Assembly (NCBI GenBank): GCA_039545355.1
Contig: BCJJ01000008.1
Coordinates: 1,351,004 to 1,415,003, forward strand
Source of the DNA: Trichosporon coremiiforme
Lineage: Eukaryota > Basidiomycota > Tremellomycetes > Trichosporonales > Trichosporonaceae
Length of the DNA stretch: 64,000 nucleotides
Reading direction: 5' to 3'
Positions 12,001-24,279 of this stretch are shown one piece after another. Position 1 is the first letter of the stretch. Each line of letters opens with the position of its first letter. The position numbers were made by a program, and so were the translations under genes. Below the pieces are notes generated by a model. That model did no database searches. It was not told the origin of the DNA and saw only the letters and a list, made by a program, of their open reading frames with translations.

Positions 12001-15000
12001 GTTCGGTATTAGCAGTTGGTACCACGAGGGAGCGTGGACCGTGTCAAGCTTGTCAGGAGATCTAACCGCGACCCACCAGTGCTCCTCAGAGTCTAAGAAA
12101 CATCCCTTGGCCTGGTCCGTGTGCGGGGGAAACGAAACAGCTTGAAACGGAGCGGGACGTCATTGAAGGGCTCGATATAGCACAACAAGATGTGCGCGCT
12201 AGCTGTTTGGGATGATTCGCTGCGTTGTCCCCAGGAGATCGACGCTGCGAGCTCATGACTGTGCGTGCCTTTGCAGATCACTTGTTCTCAGGACACGGGA
12301 GTCTAGAAGTCTTCTGCGAACCCAAAGCGCGCGGCTAGCGAGCGACGTGTTGCGACCGAAGTGATCTGCAGCGAGGCTAGTGAGTAATGTTGCTGCGGCG
12401 CTGTATGTCAGTGTGTCAGCCCCTCTGTCTGTAGTACCCTCGCGCTGCTATTCTCCAACCTCTGTATAGCAGTATAGCAGTTGTGATGAGGCAGGCGGAC
12501 GAGCTGCATCGGGGTAACTCTGGGGAAGTCCGCCAGGCACCCAGGGTCCACCTCCAGCCGCACCTGACACGGTGCCCAAATGACGAATGGCGACCCAGGA
12601 TTTTATTACAAATGTCTCGTGGCAGCTTGCGCTGCAGAGAGTCTGGTGTCCTGGATTTCGGGTTCGGGCAACTTCGTTCGGGCAGCCCTCTCAGTCTTGC
12701 CGTTTCGGTCCGGTTCCCCACCGCCCAGGAGGAGACTGCCTGACACTACGGACGCGGGATCCAGACCTGTTACAGCCTATGTGACGACCTGGGCGTGCGA
12801 GAAGTGACTCGGTGACACATGCAGGTAGTGACCATTGCGTCAGAGGCGTTGCCAGTCGTGTTTACGCTGTTGCTCGTGATCGCAGGTCGGTAACCTAGCG
12901 CGACCTAACCCCACACGCTGCATTCATGTTCTCAACTCCACTGCGGAGAAATACAACGGGCTGCAAGTCCCCGCTGCATGATAAGTGTGGCCGTGGACGA
13001 ATGAAGGCGGTGCAGTGAGCGTCGTAAGCATCTGCCTGCTTATCGATTGGACGACGCCTTCCGCACGTCGCACAAACGAGGTGCGGGGCCGTTGCATGTC
13101 GATCCGTGATCGAGCAACACGGCCGTGCTGCTCAGTTCCGCTTCGGCAGTGCATGACAGAGCTGGGCCAGGGGTGAGGGATATCAGAGGGCTTACCCGAG
13201 AGGCATTGCCGACACATGATCAGGAGACCAGGGTGCGGTACGGACATTGTTGCCTGAGAGGTGAACCACGGCGAGGGGCAGGTCGCTGCATAACACACCC
13301 GCCTGGGAGCAACTATGCAGACGACGGAACCGCACATGAGCACACCGATCCCGTGGCCAAAGCTCCACGGCCTCTCGCCGTTCCCCTGCCGCCGGCACAG
13401 TCACGCGAGCACGGGCACATCGCCGATGCAGCGTTGCGATCTGATGCTTCAGAGAAACACAATACAGACTTCCTCCTGCGAAACTCATTCTTGCCCGCTG
13501 CTCGCCCGCAGATTGTGGCAATGGCAATAGCATTGATTGCGCGTGGGGGAAAGACAGATTAAGGCACATTAGTTCGCGCCATTGTCGTTGAGTCTGCGTG
13601 AGAGACTGACATGAGCGGACCGTGCATCACTGAGTCGTGTTTGTGTGCTATTTCTGGGGGGGAATAAAGCTAATGAGAGTAAGCCCCGACTCCTATCAGA
13701 TCCGGAGTTCCGGAGATCACAGTCGGAATCAACGGCATACCAAAGCTGGATCAGATCATTACGTCGGTGTCGCTCGAAGCGAGTTGGTGGCGACACCGAG
13801 CGCATGAGCACGCATTGCACGCACCGAGCACGAGCTCTAGTAAACAGCACACTAGCCGTCCGTTATCTCTGCTTTCTCGTAACGGTTACAGCAGGCCGAG
13901 GTCTGACGCGGGAACCACACAAAGTGAGCACGCCTTGAGGGCATCAGTCTTGTTATGTGACCGCTGGCTGGATTATGGTCCGTTCCTGCCCTTCGGACGC
14001 GTGCTCTTTCGGGTCTCTCAGCTTTGAATTTGTAATAGCACCGCCCGAAAGCCGATGGTATTTCCAGGGCATACTTCTGCGATCGCAGGCCCCTTGACCG
14101 ACCAAATGCAACCTTCCCTGAGGTGAGGTTGAAGTGAGGACGAGAGCATGGCGCTGCTGGCTGCAAACCGTAGGCTATTTCCGCCATCCGCTTTGCCTTC
14201 AGCCTATCGACGTATCCTTGACGGACACAGCTCGATCACTTCTAATGCAACTAAGGTGTCTCGAAGGTCGACGCCCTGTGTGTAACCAAATATAGAGTCA
14301 CCGCCATGCATCGCTGACGCAGGAGCGCAGATCATTCAGCCAGGTCCGTCCGTGCCCCCACTGTTCCACGGACGAACCGCAGTCACCTCGGGTGTGCAAA
14401 CGCAAAGGGGGTCGGAGATAAGTCGCACATGAACCCCTCTCTGGCCTGGTGCGTTGGTGCGTTGGATATGCTCAGATCTGGCGGGAGCCGGAGGGATGGG
14501 ATTGGGATGGACGGTTTAATTCCGGGAAATCACCACTTGTGCCGCTGTCACCCTGAAGCAGGTCCTTCGGACAAAAGTTTTGGCTGGAGAGATGCAGAGA
14601 ACTGAGCGATGTCCACAATGGTGACAGATGCCCGGCCCAGGCCCCACATCGCCGGGTCGATTGCCTCAGCCTCGAGCAGCCGCGTGCCTCGATCCACCGT
14701 GCTCGTTGGTTGGTTAGACACTTGGACACTGGGGGGTAGTCCCATCTGGCGCCCAGTCATCGTTTGGGAGGGTAACATCGTCGCCATCCGGGCCTTCCCC
14801 TGCACGTATCTACATGTACCTGCGCGTACCCTTGGAGTTTGTTCCCATGTCTGTCCCCTAACCTATGAATGCGCGTTTTGAGTCCATTCTTCCAGACTTC
14901 AGCCCGCCTGAGCCCACTGGTCAGCAGACATCCAGCCTGGAGCACTTCGATCTGCATAACATCACGCCCTCCCGCACCACCCCCACCTTTTTGCCCTACA

Positions 15001-16419
15001 GGGCCCCCCAAGTAGAGTTTAGGTGTCATACGCCCACACTCCAATGCGCTTCAGGTAGCACTCCCAAAGCAGAACCCAAGGAACGGCGGCTCCTCTGGAG
15101 CCTGGAGAGCTTGAAAACTCCATCAGCACTGTTCCTTACGAGTCTCCATCCATCACCAAGGAACGGCTAGCTAGCCGCCGTACGTAGACTGTCCAGGCCG
15201 CAGGCCCCGACAACAGAACATGAGCTGCGGAACATTCATTGATTCAGCGATTGTTCCCTCTCCTTCATCCTGTCCCTGTCCGTCTACAGCATCGATGCAT
15301 CAGAGCAGTTCCTTGCCCGAAGACCGCGATCCATATCAGCTCCTCCCAACAGATGGCGTATCTGGCCGCCTCCTTTCCAGTATCCTATATTTACTCTTGA
15401 CCGATCTTCCCCGCCCCTGTTCTCCCCCCATCGATTCCTCTTTCGACCTCGCTTCTCAACCCTCGCCCTGGTGATCGTCATACCTCACCTAGCATAGACA
15501 CACTCCACGCACTTGACATACCAAGGTCTCAACGGGAGTTACCACCCATCCCACTGTTGTTTGTGTAGCTAGTTAGTCTAACCACCCACCCAGATCGCTG
15601 CGGCCAACAAGGATACCATATACCTGGTCCTCCTGTCTGCGACTCCCTCTGGACTACCTCACGGAGCCTCGATTCTGACAACGCAGAGCGTATCGCCTCA
15701 TCCGCTCGTTGAAGATCTGGCCCGGCTCCAATCTACGGTGCCCAACTCCTCCACCCTCCTCCTCAACTCAATTGATCCTTCCCTGCTCTACGGTGACCAG
15801 TGGTTGGTTCGCTCTTCGGACTTGAACCCTTTCGTTGCTCGCTCGGCAAACTCCCCGTCTGAGACCACCAGCTCGAGCCCCCTCCCACCTACCCGGCGCT
15901 CTCACCCGATCCGCGTATCGGCTCAAGCATTCGGATCAACGTCCCAGGTCACCGGCGTCAACACCTCCACCGACCGCGTCCACCCCTTGCGACCTGGCCA
16001 CTAAGACGCCGTCACTGCTGCAATCATCTTGACCGACCTCCGTCGCCCTCAACTGCCAGTGTACATGCATCAGTGTCACGCCAGTAGTTCTTCCATCGAT
16101 TTTGCCTCAACAGCTTAATGATCATCAGCAGCGTTCGCCCCTACACCTCGAAGGACCCGAAACGCATTTTTGAACAATAACACCTGAACGCCTTGAACGC
16201 CAGTCAGGGCCGCAAGTGATCGCCCTAAAAAGTAGCCACCCAAGTGGATCAGCCACACAGACACCCCTCCCCTCCTCTGTTAAGTCGCGCCTCGCTTAGG
16301 TGTGACTGTCCAGTGGCCACCGGATTCCGCATCGTCGTCTGTCGTAGGCACGAGTGTCGTGCTGCGTGTCGGACCGGACAACCCGTCTCCTTCTCGCTAT
16401 CGCCTCATCATCGTCGTCC
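9042..16419. other. Gene desert and long leader of the zinc-cluster gene
   Basis: No gene recognised in 7.4 kb. Short simple repeats occur, such as a 9-bp unit (GAGCCATCC) repeated three times at about 11467-11493. A GATCGATA-rich palindromic patch lies at 10181-10201. A 15-mer GCCCTGACACCGTTC appears at about 10805 and again at about 11897. From about 15230 onward the plus strand becomes pyrimidine-rich, probably the promoter and 5' leader of the downstream transcription factor. I found no transposase, reverse transcriptase or terminal-repeat pair. Confidence 0.5.
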
Positions 16420-19400
16420 ATGGTCGAGCTCTCCGACCACTGCTCCTCCGGTGCAAGCCATACGTCCTCTCCCGAGCTCGCCAGGATGCTACCTGACGGG
16501 CAGTATTGGCCCAACCGAGCTGGGTATCCCGAGTGGGGATACAGGTGGTAAGTTCCGCCTTCGGCGCACATCTGCTGGAAGCTCCTCCTGCTGCTTCTTC
16601 CAACGGAGGAGCACCTCCTTTATCTTGGTCTGCATACTCCCGCCATTTGGACACACAAGGACACTGTGGCTCCGTCCTCCCAAGGCCACTGCAAGCTACT
16701 TTCCGTGGTTTATTTTGGTTCTGGCGCTGGACGCCTCCTAATCCCTTCCATTGGGTTCGCAATGCCATACTCTTAGGCTCTCTCTTCCTCTTAGGTTGGG
16801 TCTTCGGGTTTCACTACCCTCTCACCCGAACTGCACCGGACTTCACTGACCCAGCAGTGTCAACAACCAGCCATACCCCGCTCCCTCTTCACTAGACGGG
16901 GTGTCTCCCCCACCTGCCGTTCCCCTCGATTTCGGCGTCCCCACCTCACTCCCTCCCCCTTCTACCGCATCCTCATCCTCGTCCTACTTCGCTGCTCCCA
17001 TCCTTCCGCCCATGACGAGTCCGACCAGCATCGCGCCGCTAGCGGGCTCCTCGGTCCCTCATGTGCACTCCATGCACCTGCCTGACCCATACCAGCTCTC
17101 CGGGCTCCCGCAGACCGAGCAGCCCCAGCAGCCCAAGCCCTCCGGCCGGCTAGGTGTCAAGCGCAGGCAGAAGTACACGCGCACGCGGACGGGGTGCCTG
17201 ACGTGTCGCGCCCGCAGAATCAAGTGCGACGGTGCCCGGCCATCGTGTCGTAAGTGCAACGTCGCCAAGCGTGAGGTGAGTCGAGTTTCCATTTCCCCCT
17301 TTCTCCCTCCCTTCTCTCCAATGGCATCATTAATGCGGGATTTTGGATTACTGCGCCACACTGGACCAAGACTTGACTCTGGTCTGGATTGAGGCGATCT
17401 TTCCAGAACCCGATCTCGGGCTCCATTGCTGCTGCGCAAACTGCGGAGCGACATGATGCCGACCTCGGCTCGGCGTCGCTTCGCTTGTTGATGAATGAAG
17501 GTTCCAGTCTTTGATTAAGTGAGGTCCGAGCATTCCCCAGCAGTCCGGTGGATTAATGGATTCACGCGATCGGGAGTAACAGAGGCTGCATGTCAACCCC
17601 GCACATCGCGTTGACACGGTCTCCGTGCCAGCGGTTTGGTTGGTTGGCGTGGGTGAAGCGGCTCGGGTGACAAGTTCAGGCCAGTTACGGGTGGGTGGAT
17701 CCGTCGAGATCTGTGACGAAACTTGTGGATCCTTAATCCCGGCGCTTGCTCGTTTCCGACGTCACATCCCCGACGGGTGACGGTCCCATGGCCCGAATGG
17801 ATCTAAGTGGGAACTGTGTCAACCTCTGTCAATCCTCTGAACCCAATCGCGATTCGTGTTCCTGCCCTCTCTCCTCCCGTCACATCATCACCCCAAAAAC
17901 CAATGTCCTGCGGCACCCTGCGGCACCCTGCTGCACCCGCCCATAACCGCGACACAGAGCTAACCGGCAGTGCAAGTTCCCCCACCCCGACGAGATCTCG
18001 CGCAAGGGCAAGTCGAAGGACAACAAGGGCCCCGCTGCCCCTCCCTCTACGGCCTCGTCGCACGCGTCCTCCAACGCTGGCCAAAGCCCGCCGTACCATG
18101 ACCCTTCCTCGGTCGGGTCGTCTTCGAGCTCCGGCCAGACAGCCAAGTTCGACATCGCCTCTGCCTTCCCCGAGGGCTTCGACTTTGCTGGAACCCCTCT
18201 GGGATGGGACCGCGCCTCCTCTGCCGCAGCGGTGGGGACCTTCCTCGAGGCGGCGTTGATGGAGAGCCTGCGGACACGCACGGTGCCGCCTGCGTCGGAC
18301 CAGAATGCGCAGGCGGCGGCGCGCGAGGCATGGCTGAGCAGTCCGATCTTCACCACACCCAACTTTCTCGCGCCCTGGTTCCCGACACAGCAGGAGCAAT
18401 CTCTCATCCTGCATTACTGCGCCAACGCGGCCGACCTCATGATGGCCATCCCCACGGCGTTCAACCCCATGATGGCCATCAACCTCCCGCTCGCGCTCAA
18501 CATGCCCCGCGGCGCCGATGCCGCGACCGACGCGCTCCGCATCTCCCTCCTCGCGACTGGGGCGGTGCACCAGGCATTTCTTTTAGCCCGCTCAAACGCT
18601 AGCGCGACCCAGACCAGCGCCATGTTCCAGTACGCAGCGAACCTGCGCGACGCGGCGAAGAGCTTGGTCCGTTCTGCTGCTGGAACCACTAGCGAGGCAG
18701 CGCTCTCAGCGTGCACCTCGCTCGCGAGCCTCGACATCCTCTTCGGCGGAACGGGGTGGACGGACAACTTTGACCTCGCCAAGGCCATCGTGGCCAGCCG
18801 CGGCGGTCCCGCAAAGCTGCTCGAGACCTCGGCTCCCACCCAGCTCTCACAGGGCATGACTGTGACTCCCGCGCGGTTGATTCTTGAGGTGCTCACGATC
18901 TACGAGACGCTCGGCTGCCTGACGACGGGACGCGAGCCCGAGCTCCTGACAGAGGAGAACGCAGAGTGGTGGTTCCAGAAACCCGTCAACTCGCCCATGT
19001 CCCCGACCGCGCACAACTTTGAGCACTACAGCGTCGAGAACCAGTTCGGCGTGTCCAAGATCATTGTCCACCTTATGAACGGCGTTGCGCGCCTCCTCGC
19101 CCGGATTGAGAGGTACAACTGCGGCGAGCCGCTCCCCGAGCTGTCCGCGAACCCGACGACGTCACCGACCAACCCCCTCGCCGCAAGCGTGACCATGCCG
19201 ACTGGATTCCTCGGGTTCGACTCTGGCCCCTCGTCTATCTCTTCGAGCACCGTGTCTTCCAATGGCCCGACGCCCCCGCCCACCGACCAGCGGCCCCGCT
19301 TCAACTGTGCCAGCAGCAGTGCGAGTGCTAGCAGTGTCAGCGGATACTACACCAAGGAGCTCGCGCGTTCGGCCAAGGCGCTCCTCGCTGACGTCAACCT

Positions 19401-19827
19401 GTGGATCGACAATCTGACCAACTCGCCGAATGAGATCCACGAGCGCGTCCAGGTCGGCAATCAGGCTTATGCCTATACCATGAAGATTCTCATTCTCACC
19501 ACGGCCTTCGGAATTCCCAAGGACTTGCCCATCATCCAGGAGGCGGCCGAGCAGGTGCTCCAGAACTGCTCCTTCTCGACTGCCGCGCTTGGCATGAGCC
19601 TCGACCTCATGTGGCCTGCCATTGTTGCGGGGTCTTGCTTCGAATCCGGAAACTCGAGGCAGTGGTTCACTACGCTCTTTGAAGGGTTCAAGTCGCAGTG
19701 CTGCTTCGACGTCGACACAGCGTCGACTATCATCAACGAAGTCTGGAGGCGCTCGGACGCCGGCCTGCCCAGGGCAGACTGGAAGCCCGTCTGCGACGAC
19801 TTCGGCCTCCAGGTCCTGTTGTGTTAA
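16420..19827 (+). CDS. Zn2Cys6 fungal transcription factor
   Basis: Three exons (16420-16547, 16855-17275, 17971-19827) encode 801 aa. The zinc cluster is C157-X2-C160-X6-C167-X6-C174-X2-C177-X6-C184, preceded by a basic KRRQKYTRTRTG stretch; it binds CGG-type half sites as a two-zinc cluster. The 695-nt second intron falls exactly before the sixth Cys, so unspliced mRNA could not make a complete cluster. The C-terminal ~550 residues resemble the fungal-specific transcription-factor regulatory domain, probably the Fungal_trans_2 type. I added exon 1 because the frame upstream of the cluster (SVNNQPYPAPSS and on) is clearly coding and lacks an ATG before 17012, while GTAAGT at 16548 and a CTGAC-CCAGCAG acceptor join it in frame to the ATG at 16420. 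That acceptor is a tandem NAGNAG. The specific target pathway is unknown. Confidence 0.85.
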
Positions 19828-20313
19828 AAAGACGAATAATAAAAAGTCGTTGTCATACTAGTAGTAGAACATTCAGTAGCATCAGTGTCATCAGTAGCAT
19901 CAGTAGCATCAGTAGCAAGCGTTATAGCTAGATCAATTATAACTCTTTTGGGCCCCTCGTTTCTAATCTCTCGGGCAATGTATACATACAGATTAGCTAC
20001 CCAAGCGTGTGATGATGATGCGAGCGCATCCTGACATGTGTGTCGGTACGTGTGCGGAATGTTGTATGATACAGACGAAGATGGGAAACAGAGGTGTAGG
20101 GGAAGGAAACAAGGAGCTTCAAGAGTGAACCAAAAGAGACACTTGGATTCTCAAAGGTGGAAGAAGACTTTGGCGCTGGGCCATAAGCTGCGACAATAGC
20201 AGTAACAAAGCTTAAACGCGAAGAAGAAAACAACACTGCCGGTGGAAATTGCAAAGCGTGAGAGATGAGTCTTATGCGATTTGAAGTCGATACAGAGGTC
20301 GGTGGGAGATCGA
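19828..20313. other. Convergent spacer between the zinc-cluster gene and MEI2
   Basis: 486 bases between two convergent stop codons. It contains a degenerate 9-bp tandem repeat (CAGTAGCAT) at about 19874-19917 and is otherwise AT-richer than the coding flanks. It probably holds both 3' UTRs. Confidence 0.6.
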
Positions 20314-23075
20314 TCAAGCAGCAGCCTGACGATAGGGGTTGTGGCCGGCGCTGATGCTGCCGCCGTTACTTCCAGGTGCACCAGCCACGTAGGACGCGCG
20401 AGAGAAGGAGCCACGCAGCTGGTGCCTCGCGGGGTGGTCGGCTTCGGGGAAGGGCTCCTGACTGTCAGTTGAGCACATCCATAAGCTAACTCACCGGCTG
20501 GCCCTTCAAAGCACCATGAGAGTAGAAAATCTGCGGGCGCCATTCCTCGGGGGCATCCATGACATGTGAGTTCCTGCCAGTCAGCAAGGTTGAAAGGCGC
20601 TGGGCACTCGCCTGAACTTTGTGATGAGACTCGCCTTCCCCTGAATGTTGGCGTACGAGACCTGCAAGTCAGCTGACGGCGTTGTCGTAAAGAGCTTACC
20701 TGCAGCACCTTCTCGCTTGCGAACAAGTTCCACTTCCTACCTGCCTTGAGCTCCACAAAGGTGAGCAGAGCCTGGATAGAGGTGAAGTTAACAAAAGCAT
20801 AGCCGACATTGCAGTGGTTGTTGAAGTCGAAGCGCAGGTAGACAAAGTCGAACTCGTTCGGCACCACCTCGCGGAGGATGTTGACAAGCTCTTCCCGTGA
20901 GAGCTTGTTGGGGACATCCTTGATCATGACCGTGGTACGCTTGTCGAGGCCGTTGATGATCGTGTCCTTGTGGATGACATTCTCAGCTGGGATGGCTTGA
21001 GGGTTGTGAGGCACCACCGGTTGCTGAACAGACGTCTGCTGGTACGCACGGGCAGTCAAACCCATCTGGTCAAGCATACCCTGGAGCAGGACAGGGTCTG
21101 ACCAAAGAGGGGCTTGGGTCTGACTTGGAAGGCGAGGCTCATCGAGCGCGCCGTTACGGGTGATCCGAGCCCAGTCTGCGATACCTTCTGACACAGAGTG
21201 AGTTCGGGAAAGGGTCGATCGAACAGTCGGGCTGGGGGGTTGGGTCTGTGGTAGCTCAAAGCTGTTGCTGGAACTGCGCGCGAATCTCGAAGCGGTGCGA
21301 GGCGCAGTACCAGTCGGCCAAAATGCCTCAGTGTGCTGATTCGGCATGTCCAAGAAAGTCTGCCTGGTGTTCTGATTCCCGTACGCAGCAGACGCAAAAG
21401 TATACTGGGGAGCGGAGGAAGACTGGGGCAGAGTCGAGGGAGAGATGGGTCGGCCGAGGAATGGATCGCCTTCCATGTCGGCTGCGTCCCTGACGGTGAA
21501 CTTGAAGTCTCCGATCTGAGCGCCATCCAGAACCTGCACAGCCTTCGCCGCCGCACGAGCATCGTAATACTCGGCACAGAAAATCTACAGTCAGTGACGC
21601 CTTGCAAAAGCACGTACCGTTCCAGCTGCGTCTCCCTTGAAGTGACGTAAATCACCCATGCGGCCGAGAATAGTCTGAAAGTCAGTCCTGCGACAGCGCC
21701 TGTAACGCACCTTGACTCCAGCAACAGTCACAGGCCCCTTCACTGTAACATCGATGCAAGAGTTGGAGTCCTTCCAGACCTTCTCGAAGAAATCGTCGGC
21801 AGTGCCGTCGATCTGGCTGTTAGCGCAAGGGGTGAGAGCCCGACTCACCGCTCGAACAACGTCCTTGTGGATGGCAGTGCACTGAAGAGAGACTGGGACC
21901 AAGGCGCGGTTGAAGCGGACAGAGCTGATGAGAAGCTTGTTGTAAACCTTCATAGTGTCACGAGAGTCGTGGAAGCAGACGATAACGAAACCGTGGGTGT
22001 CCAAGTGACGGACAAGAATAGCGCGGTAGGGGGTGAGGTGCTATGCAGTTAGCATGCGTTGCATGGTCAGTCGTCCTCACAGAAATGAACAGCTGGAACT
22101 CTTCCTTCGACACTGAGGTAGGGATGTCGGAGATCTGGTGTTAGCGTTCAGCGGGGTTTGGTGCGAACCAGAAGATGGTGGCCAATTGTTGACTCGTTGA
22201 CGAACTGGGGCGACCTCGTGATGTCCTTGACCTTCCTCGCCAAGTCGGGAAGCGCGTACTGTGGGTTGTTGTCGAATGGCGAGAACACCGTCGCAGGGGA
22301 GTACTCCGAGCTGAGCCAAATGCCCTCACCGCTCAGCGCGTGGGGTGTCACTGGCACTGCTGAAGCATGGGATCCAGGCGTGCTCATCGAGCTGCTACAG
22401 GGCTGGAAAGTCTGAGTGGAGTACGTCTCGAAACCCCTCAAAGGGGAAGGAGGACGACGGCGGCGGACGCCTTCCCTGCGGCTGGGCTAGACAGATTAGC
22501 AAAAGCACCGCACCAGCTAAGCTCACCGATATACCTTGAAATCCGTGGCTGCCGTTCATCTCGTCATTGGGCACCAAGTCTGGCAGCTGCTGCTGCAACT
22601 AGGCGTCAGCTGAAGGACATCAACAAACACTTACTGCGGACAATGAAATGCTCGAGGAAGACCTGGAAATGTCGCTCTTGACATTCTTAGGTCCTGCTAG
22701 GCTCTGCGGCTTTTCAGGTGACGGAGAAGTATGCAGGAGTCGACTGCCGTGTGTGTCAGCGCATGTGCATCAACTGGCGAACTAGCACTTACGGAGAGCA
22801 TGATGTGACAGAGGGCAAAGCGGCACATTGCTCTTCAGGAGGAGTCGTCAACATGAGTGTGCACTGCGAGGGAAGGTCAGCACAGCCGCACATCTCGGGC
22901 CGAGGAAGACGAAATTGTGAGTGCAGGAGTCCACCACACCCTGTCGGTATGACAGACGCTGAACACCCTCGAACATCAACTTCTGAAGGATCGTCGCAGC
23001 TTCCGCACCATCGATGGTCGAACAATATTGTGCGACACTCACCGTCGAGGGAGTCGAGTTGGTGGAGGAGCTCAT
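20314..23075 (-). CDS. MEI2: Mei2-type RNA-binding protein
   Basis: Thirteen exons joined from 23075 down to 20314 (23043-23075, 22793-22863, 22635-22743, 22527-22598, 22169-22486, 22081-22134, 21849-22040, 21711-21812, 21618-21674, 20700-21584, 20612-20661, 20495-20573, 20314-20457) give 721 aa. The C-terminal ~545-680 is the Mei2-specific third RNA-recognition motif: TVMIKDVPNKLSREEL, then FDFVYLRFDF, NVGYAFVNF, and the hallmark tail KFRNSHVM...WRPQIFYS. Weaker RRM-like segments occur at about 202-360. Mei2 proteins drive meiosis and sexual development in fission yeast by binding meiotic RNA. Ten of the twelve introns are 33-54 nt and contain CTGAC/CTAAC. One (20574-20611) has a GC donor. 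The first exon (11 codons) and the donor at 23042 are the least certain parts; an alternative reads further into the 179-nt first intron. Confidence 0.87.
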
Positions 23076-24279
23076 GGCGAAGTGAGCATGTGAAGAACAA
23101 TCCGATTGATGAAGTTGCGAAATGAGACGTGAAGCGATTGGCGTTGGGGGAAGGTGTTTTGAGCTGGGGGTTCCAAGAGAAGGTACGCAAGGCACGCGAG
23201 TGCAGCGGGCGTGCCGCGTGTCCTGCGAGCGCGTGAGCGAGAAGCGCGGTGTGAGGGTTGAGCGGGCCGGGACGTGATCGAATGTATGGGATAGGCGATG
23301 ACGACCGACGTGCTTGAGGTGTATGGGGTGGGGCAAGTGGAGGATGCGAGAATGATGAGGTTTGAGGAGATTGAGTGGTGATGAGATTAATCAGTGGATG
23401 GCTGGGGACTGAAGTCGGCGTCAGAACATCAGCGGCGGATCCAGAGCTGAGAGACAACAACGGCGCGAGTCTGGGACATGCTGGGACCCCCGGAACGCTG
23501 GGTCACTGGTGCGTGGTCGCGTCCGAACGACACGCCTGCTCGCTTGCCGACACACACTTGCTAGTGACACCTGGATCTGATCCCGTGGGCGACCTGCTAA
23601 GCATATGGCACCGCCGATGAGCATACGTTAGAAAGAAGTTAATCACGGGAGGCTGTGGGAAAGAAGCACAGGGTGCACTGCAGCACAGACCGAATGCGAA
23701 CCTGCGAAATGTCGAGCGTAGACATGTGTGCAATGTTTCACTTGTCGGTACGAAACGGTGAGCATCCAGCATCCAGCATCCAGCATCCAGCAAGGGCGTC
23801 CGGGGCAGTGTGTCACACTGCGGTGCACATAGGTGGTAGCATCTGGGCGCTGGAAGACGTTGCCATGGTTAAACGGTACGCGAAGGGAAGGTGCAAGGGG
23901 GATGCGTGATCGTGCTGTTGCGGTGAGGTCGGTGGGAGACGAGTGTCATGCTCGAGAGTGGGAAACGGTCGATCGTCGACAGCTCGGGGGCGCATTCCCG
24001 CCCCTTTGCCACCAGCCGATCTCGTCCCAGCTTGTCAACATTCGGAAGCAAACACACGTGGATATGACCACCAGCCAAGTGCAAGTGCCAGGGACGCGCC
24101 GCGCGCCGCACACGCACATGACGCAGCCCACAACCGGGGAAGCGTCAACCCGCACGTCGTTGCAACGAGCGCGCAGTCCGAAACCACCACCTGCTCTTTA
24201 CGCGACTACATCGTTGGAACCGACTCTCATCTTGCGCCATTGAGCAGACTACTGCCGTCGTGCAAGCGTGAGAGCCAAC
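23076..24279. other. Divergent promoter region of MEI2 and SEC15
   Basis: 1.2 kb between two divergent starts. Read on the minus strand, 23076-23460 is C/T-rich and looks like the MEI2 leader; the frames in it are Pro/Ser-rich low complexity. An 8-bp tandem repeat (CATCCAGC) occurs four times at about 23763-23792. Confidence 0.55.

Noticed and set aside
22789..23460. 223-codon minus-strand frame at the MEI2 5' end
   Set aside because: It runs through a C/T-rich leader and the first intron, and its Pro/Ser/His-rich translation is low complexity.
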